Shown here: in pieces, positions 5,745 through 7,661 of the stretch
Layout: every line of letters starts with the position of its first letter
How positions within the stretch are numbered: position 1 is the stretch's first letter
Assembly: GCA_028694095.1 (NCBI GenBank)
Contig: JAQUTZ010000024.1
Coordinates: 1-7,661, forward strand
Direction: 5' to 3'
From: Minisyncoccota bacterium
Lineage (GTDB): Bacteria; Patescibacteriota; Minisyncoccia; Minisyncoccales; MHMH01
Length of the DNA stretch: 7,661 bases
The notes under the pieces: generated by a model
What the model was told of the DNA's origin: nothing
Seen by the model: the letters and a program-made list of their open reading frames with translations, nothing else
Databases searched by the model: none
Program-made: the position numbers and the translations under genes

Positions 5745-7486
5745 TGTCGAACAAGCTGACCAACCTAATCGCTGTTGTTCTCCTGCTGGTGCTTTTCTGG
5801 ATAGCTTTATTAAGCATGGGAAGCACCTCCCTGACTTTCGACGAGCTGGCCCATATACCGGCCGGCTATTCCTATCTCTCACACCAGGACTACCGGGTCA
5901 ATCCCGAACACCCTCCGCTAGTTAAAGACCTTTCGGCAGTTCCCCTTCTCTTCCAGAACCTGAATTTCCCCGAGCAAAGTCCGGTCTGGCTCCAGGAAGA
6001 AACGGCTCCCGCCTGGTGGATACAATTCGACCTGGGAACGGAGTTTATTTACAACTCCCAAAACAATCCTACCGACATAATATTCTGGGCGCGGCTGCCC
6101 ATGATACTGCTTTTGGTTTTACTGGGATGGTTTCTTTTCAGATGGGCCAGAAAGCTGGGAGGCAACCTGGCCGGACTGGGGGCTTTAGCCTTGTTCTCTT
6201 TTTCTCCAACCTTCATCGCCCACGGCCGCCTCGTAACCACTGACGTGGGAGCGGCCTTAGGAGCCGTTATCGCCACCTATTTCTGGCTTAAATTCCTAAA
6301 AAATCCATCCAAGCTCAACGTTCTTTGGGCCGGCGTATTTTTCGGAATAGCCATGCTGATAAAGTTTTCGCTGATTTTACTGGTTCCCTTTTTCGGCCTT
6401 CTGGCCGTTATCTACCCGTTTTTGCTGGACAGAAACAGGCTCTCAGCTCTTAAGGAATACCTCTCAAAATCCCTGCTGGCGGGAATCATCGGGGTAATTT
6501 TGATAATATATCCCGTTTACTGCTTCCACACTTTAAATTATCCGGCCGAACACCAGCTGAGAGACACTGCCGCCGACCTGGCTCCAAACCAGATAACCCC
6601 CCTGAAAAATCTGACTATTTGGATGGCAGACAAGCCCGTTATCAGGCCCTTAGGCCAATACGCCAGAGGGTTGATGATGGCCACCCAGCGGACCAGCTTC
6701 GGCAACACCACCTATTTCATGGGAGAAATATCGGCCCAAGCCTGGTGGTACTACTTTCCGGTTATTTACTTCTTAAAGACGCCCCTGGCTTTCCATTTCC
6801 TTATTCTAATCGTGCTTCTCGGCCTTTGCCTTACAAAGACAAAAAGGGAGGGCTGGCTGAAAAATAATTTCACCGCCTTCTCCTTCCTTTTATTTATTTT
6901 CATTTACTGGATTGTTGCTGTAACCGGTAACCTTAATATAGGAGTCCGCCACCTTATGCCGACCATCCCCTTCATCTATCTGCTGGTGATAATGGGGTTG
7001 AAAAGAATCATGGAATCCCCCGGCCGCTTTAAAAAGCCTCTGCAGATCACCCTTGCCACTCTTTTTATCTGGTATGCTTCAGCCTCTTTGTCTGCTTTTC
7101 CTCACTACATTTCCTACTATAACGAAGCTGCCGGCGGAACGGAAAACGGCTATTTTTGGGCCGTCGATTCCAATTATGACTGGGGCCAGGACTTTTACCG
7201 GCTGATGGCTTTTATGGAAGAGAAAGATATCCAAAAAATCCATTTGGATTATTTCGGAGGAGAAAATCCCCGATACTGGCTGGGAGAAAAATACGTGAAA
7301 TTGAATCCGAAAGAAATAAAAGAGCCGCCCAAGGAATGGGTGGCCGTATCAATGAACCAGCTTATGGGAGGAGTAGCCGAACCGGTCCCCGGATTTGACC
7401 AGGAAACAGGCTATTACAGCTGGCTCCAGGGAGAGACTCCCGTTGCCAGGGCCGGGTACTCCATTCTGATTTACGATCTTCGGTAA
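5744..7486 (+). CDS. GT39/PMT-like membrane glycosyltransferase
   Basis: A 580-residue polytopic protein, related in fold but not closely similar to the one before it. The first external loop contains FDELAHIPAGY (Asp33-Glu34, likely catalytic acid) and NPEHPPLVKDL (53-63), matching the DE and HPPL motifs of protein O-mannosyltransferase-type enzymes. Further family features are SPTFIAHGRLVTTD (154-167), GEISAQAWWYYFPVIYFLKTP (327-347), GVRHLMP (400-406), and a C-terminal signature YNEAAGG (459-465) plus VDSNYDWGQD (474-483) that recurs in bacterial proteins of this type. The last 120 residues are soluble and probably external. The expected reaction is transfer of a sugar from a polyprenyl phosphate to an extracytoplasmic acceptor; a protein O-glycosylation role is plausible but not shown. 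The ATG overlaps the preceding TAA (TAATG) with no Shine-Dalgarno, so coupling is likely. It ends two bases from the converging ftsQ-like stop. Confidence 0.87.
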   Translation: MSNKLTNLIAVVLLLVLFWIALLSMGSTSLTFDELAHIPAGYSYLSHQDYRVNPEHPPLVKDLSAVPLLFQNLNFPEQSPVWLQEETAPAWWIQFDLGTEFIYNSQNNPTDIIFWARLPMILLLVLLGWFLFRWARKLGGNLAGLGALALFSFSPTFIAHGRLVTTDVGAALGAVIATYFWLKFLKNPSKLNVLWAGVFFGIAMLIKFSLILLVPFFGLLAVIYPFLLDRNRLSALKEYLSKSLLAGIIGVILIIYPVYCFHTLNYPAEHQLRDTAADLAPNQITPLKNLTIWMADKPVIRPLGQYARGLMMATQRTSFGNTTYFMGEISAQAWWYYFPVIYFLKTPLAFHFLILIVLLGLCLTKTKREGWLKNNFTAFSFLLFIFIYWIVAVTGNLNIGVRHLMPTIPFIYLLVIMGLKRIMESPGRFKKPLQITLATLFIWYASASLSAFPHYISYYNEAAGGTENGYFWAVDSNYDWGQDFYRLMAFMEEKDIQKIHLDYFGGENPRYWLGEKYVKLNPKEIKEPPKEWVAVSMNQLMGGVAEPVPGFDQETGYYSWLQGETPVARAGYSILIYDLR

Positions 7487-7488
7487 TT

Positions 7489-7661
7489 CTATTTATAATA
7501 GACCCTGGTAAAGCGCAAATCTATGTAATCCAGATGCTCCCTCTCTTCGGGGGAGATTTCTTTTTCTAAAACCAAATCCAGCTTGGTAATCTGCCAATTA
7601 ATATCTTCTCTGGCGTTAAAGTATATCTCCCAGCCCTCATCTGTTTTAAAATCCATTCTCT
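7489..7661 (-). CDS. ftsQ: Probable FtsQ (divisome/POTRA-family) C-terminus; gene enters from the right edge
   Basis: An open frame enters from 7661 and gives 56 residues before a TAG stop at 7491-7489. Readable elements are GWEIYFN, WQITKLDLVLEKEI and the terminal LDYIDLRFTRVYYK. The pattern of a strand with an aromatic-rich W-x-I-Y-F, a helix with Q-x-x-K-L-x-x-V-L, then I-D-L-R-F and a final YYK fits the end of the FtsQ beta domain. FtsQ is a single-pass membrane protein that recruits FtsL, FtsB and later divisome components. A methionine is the second visible residue, but no natural protein start is expected here because the family N-terminus (membrane helix and POTRA domain) would lie further right. 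The call rests on a short segment; a related DivIB-like protein is the same family. It converges on the glycosyltransferase gene. Confidence 0.65.
   Translation of the reverse strand, partial: RMDFKTDEGWEIYFNAREDINWQITKLDLVLEKEISPEEREHLDYIDLRFTRVYYK

Noticed and set aside
7489..7501. CTATT-TAT-AATAG hairpin as a shared bidirectional terminator
   Set aside because: Five mainly A/T pairs with a three-base loop and no T-tract are too weak, and the repeat overlaps the last codons of the ftsQ-like gene.
1..7661. Possible recoding of TGA, since none of the seven visible stops is TGA
   Set aside because: Seven stops are too few to mean anything, all genes are full length in the standard code, and no conserved frame is interrupted by TGA.
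1..7661. Mobile elements, CRISPR arrays, tRNAs, long repeats or a novel defence system
   Set aside because: Nearly every base belongs to recognisable housekeeping or envelope genes; no repeat array, transposase, integrase, tRNA-like fold or unexplained gap over 110 bases is visible.

Overview
The window is bacterial chromosome with compact, unbroken genes. It has two divergent transcription units leaving a 102-base control region (3202-3303), plus the tail of a third gene at the right edge. The tight packing (several stop/start overlaps), near absence of Shine-Dalgarno sites, a very short HrcA, large GT-C membrane glycosyltransferases and an FtsQ-like C-terminus ending in a DLRF...YYK motif together suggest a Candidate Phyla Radiation (Patescibacteria) genome, perhaps Parcubacteria-like. 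That assignment is inference from style, not from a marker gene. All visible stops are TAA or TAG, and the genes read cleanly in the standard bacterial code.

Left unit (minus strand, 3201 down to 1): the heat-shock operon hrcA-grpE-dnaK-dnaJ in its classical order, with dnaJ cut by the window edge. It encodes the HrcA repressor and the complete DnaK chaperone machine (DnaK ATPase, GrpE nucleotide-exchange factor, DnaJ co-chaperone). A near-consensus CIRCE operator at 3218-3244 straddles the -35 box of a strong sigma-70-type promoter (TTGACA-N17-TACAAT). This supports classical HrcA autoregulation: repression at normal temperature, and relief when the chaperones are titrated by unfolded protein. 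The -10 box ends only five bases before the hrcA ATG, so the message is predicted to be leaderless and the operator lies outside the transcript.

Right unit (plus strand, 3304 to 7486): a CorA-family divalent cation channel followed by two different polytopic GT-C (PMT/GT39-like) glycosyltransferases. They overlap by 10 bases and 1 base, so they almost certainly form one operon. It has its own candidate extended -10 promoter (TGCTAAAAT), again placed so that the message would be leaderless or nearly so. The glycosyltransferases are expected to move sugars from polyprenyl-phosphate carriers to acceptors on the outer face of the membrane; their substrates cannot be read from sequence.

Right edge (minus strand, 7661 to 7489): the last 56 residues of a protein that looks like the cell-division protein FtsQ, converging on the second glycosyltransferase with only two bases between the stop codons.

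No tRNA, rRNA, CRISPR, insertion sequence or clear intrinsic terminator was found. Most of the window is ordinary housekeeping content. The points worth a second look are the operator/promoter/start-codon arrangement, the internally shortened HrcA, and the lack of Shine-Dalgarno sites.
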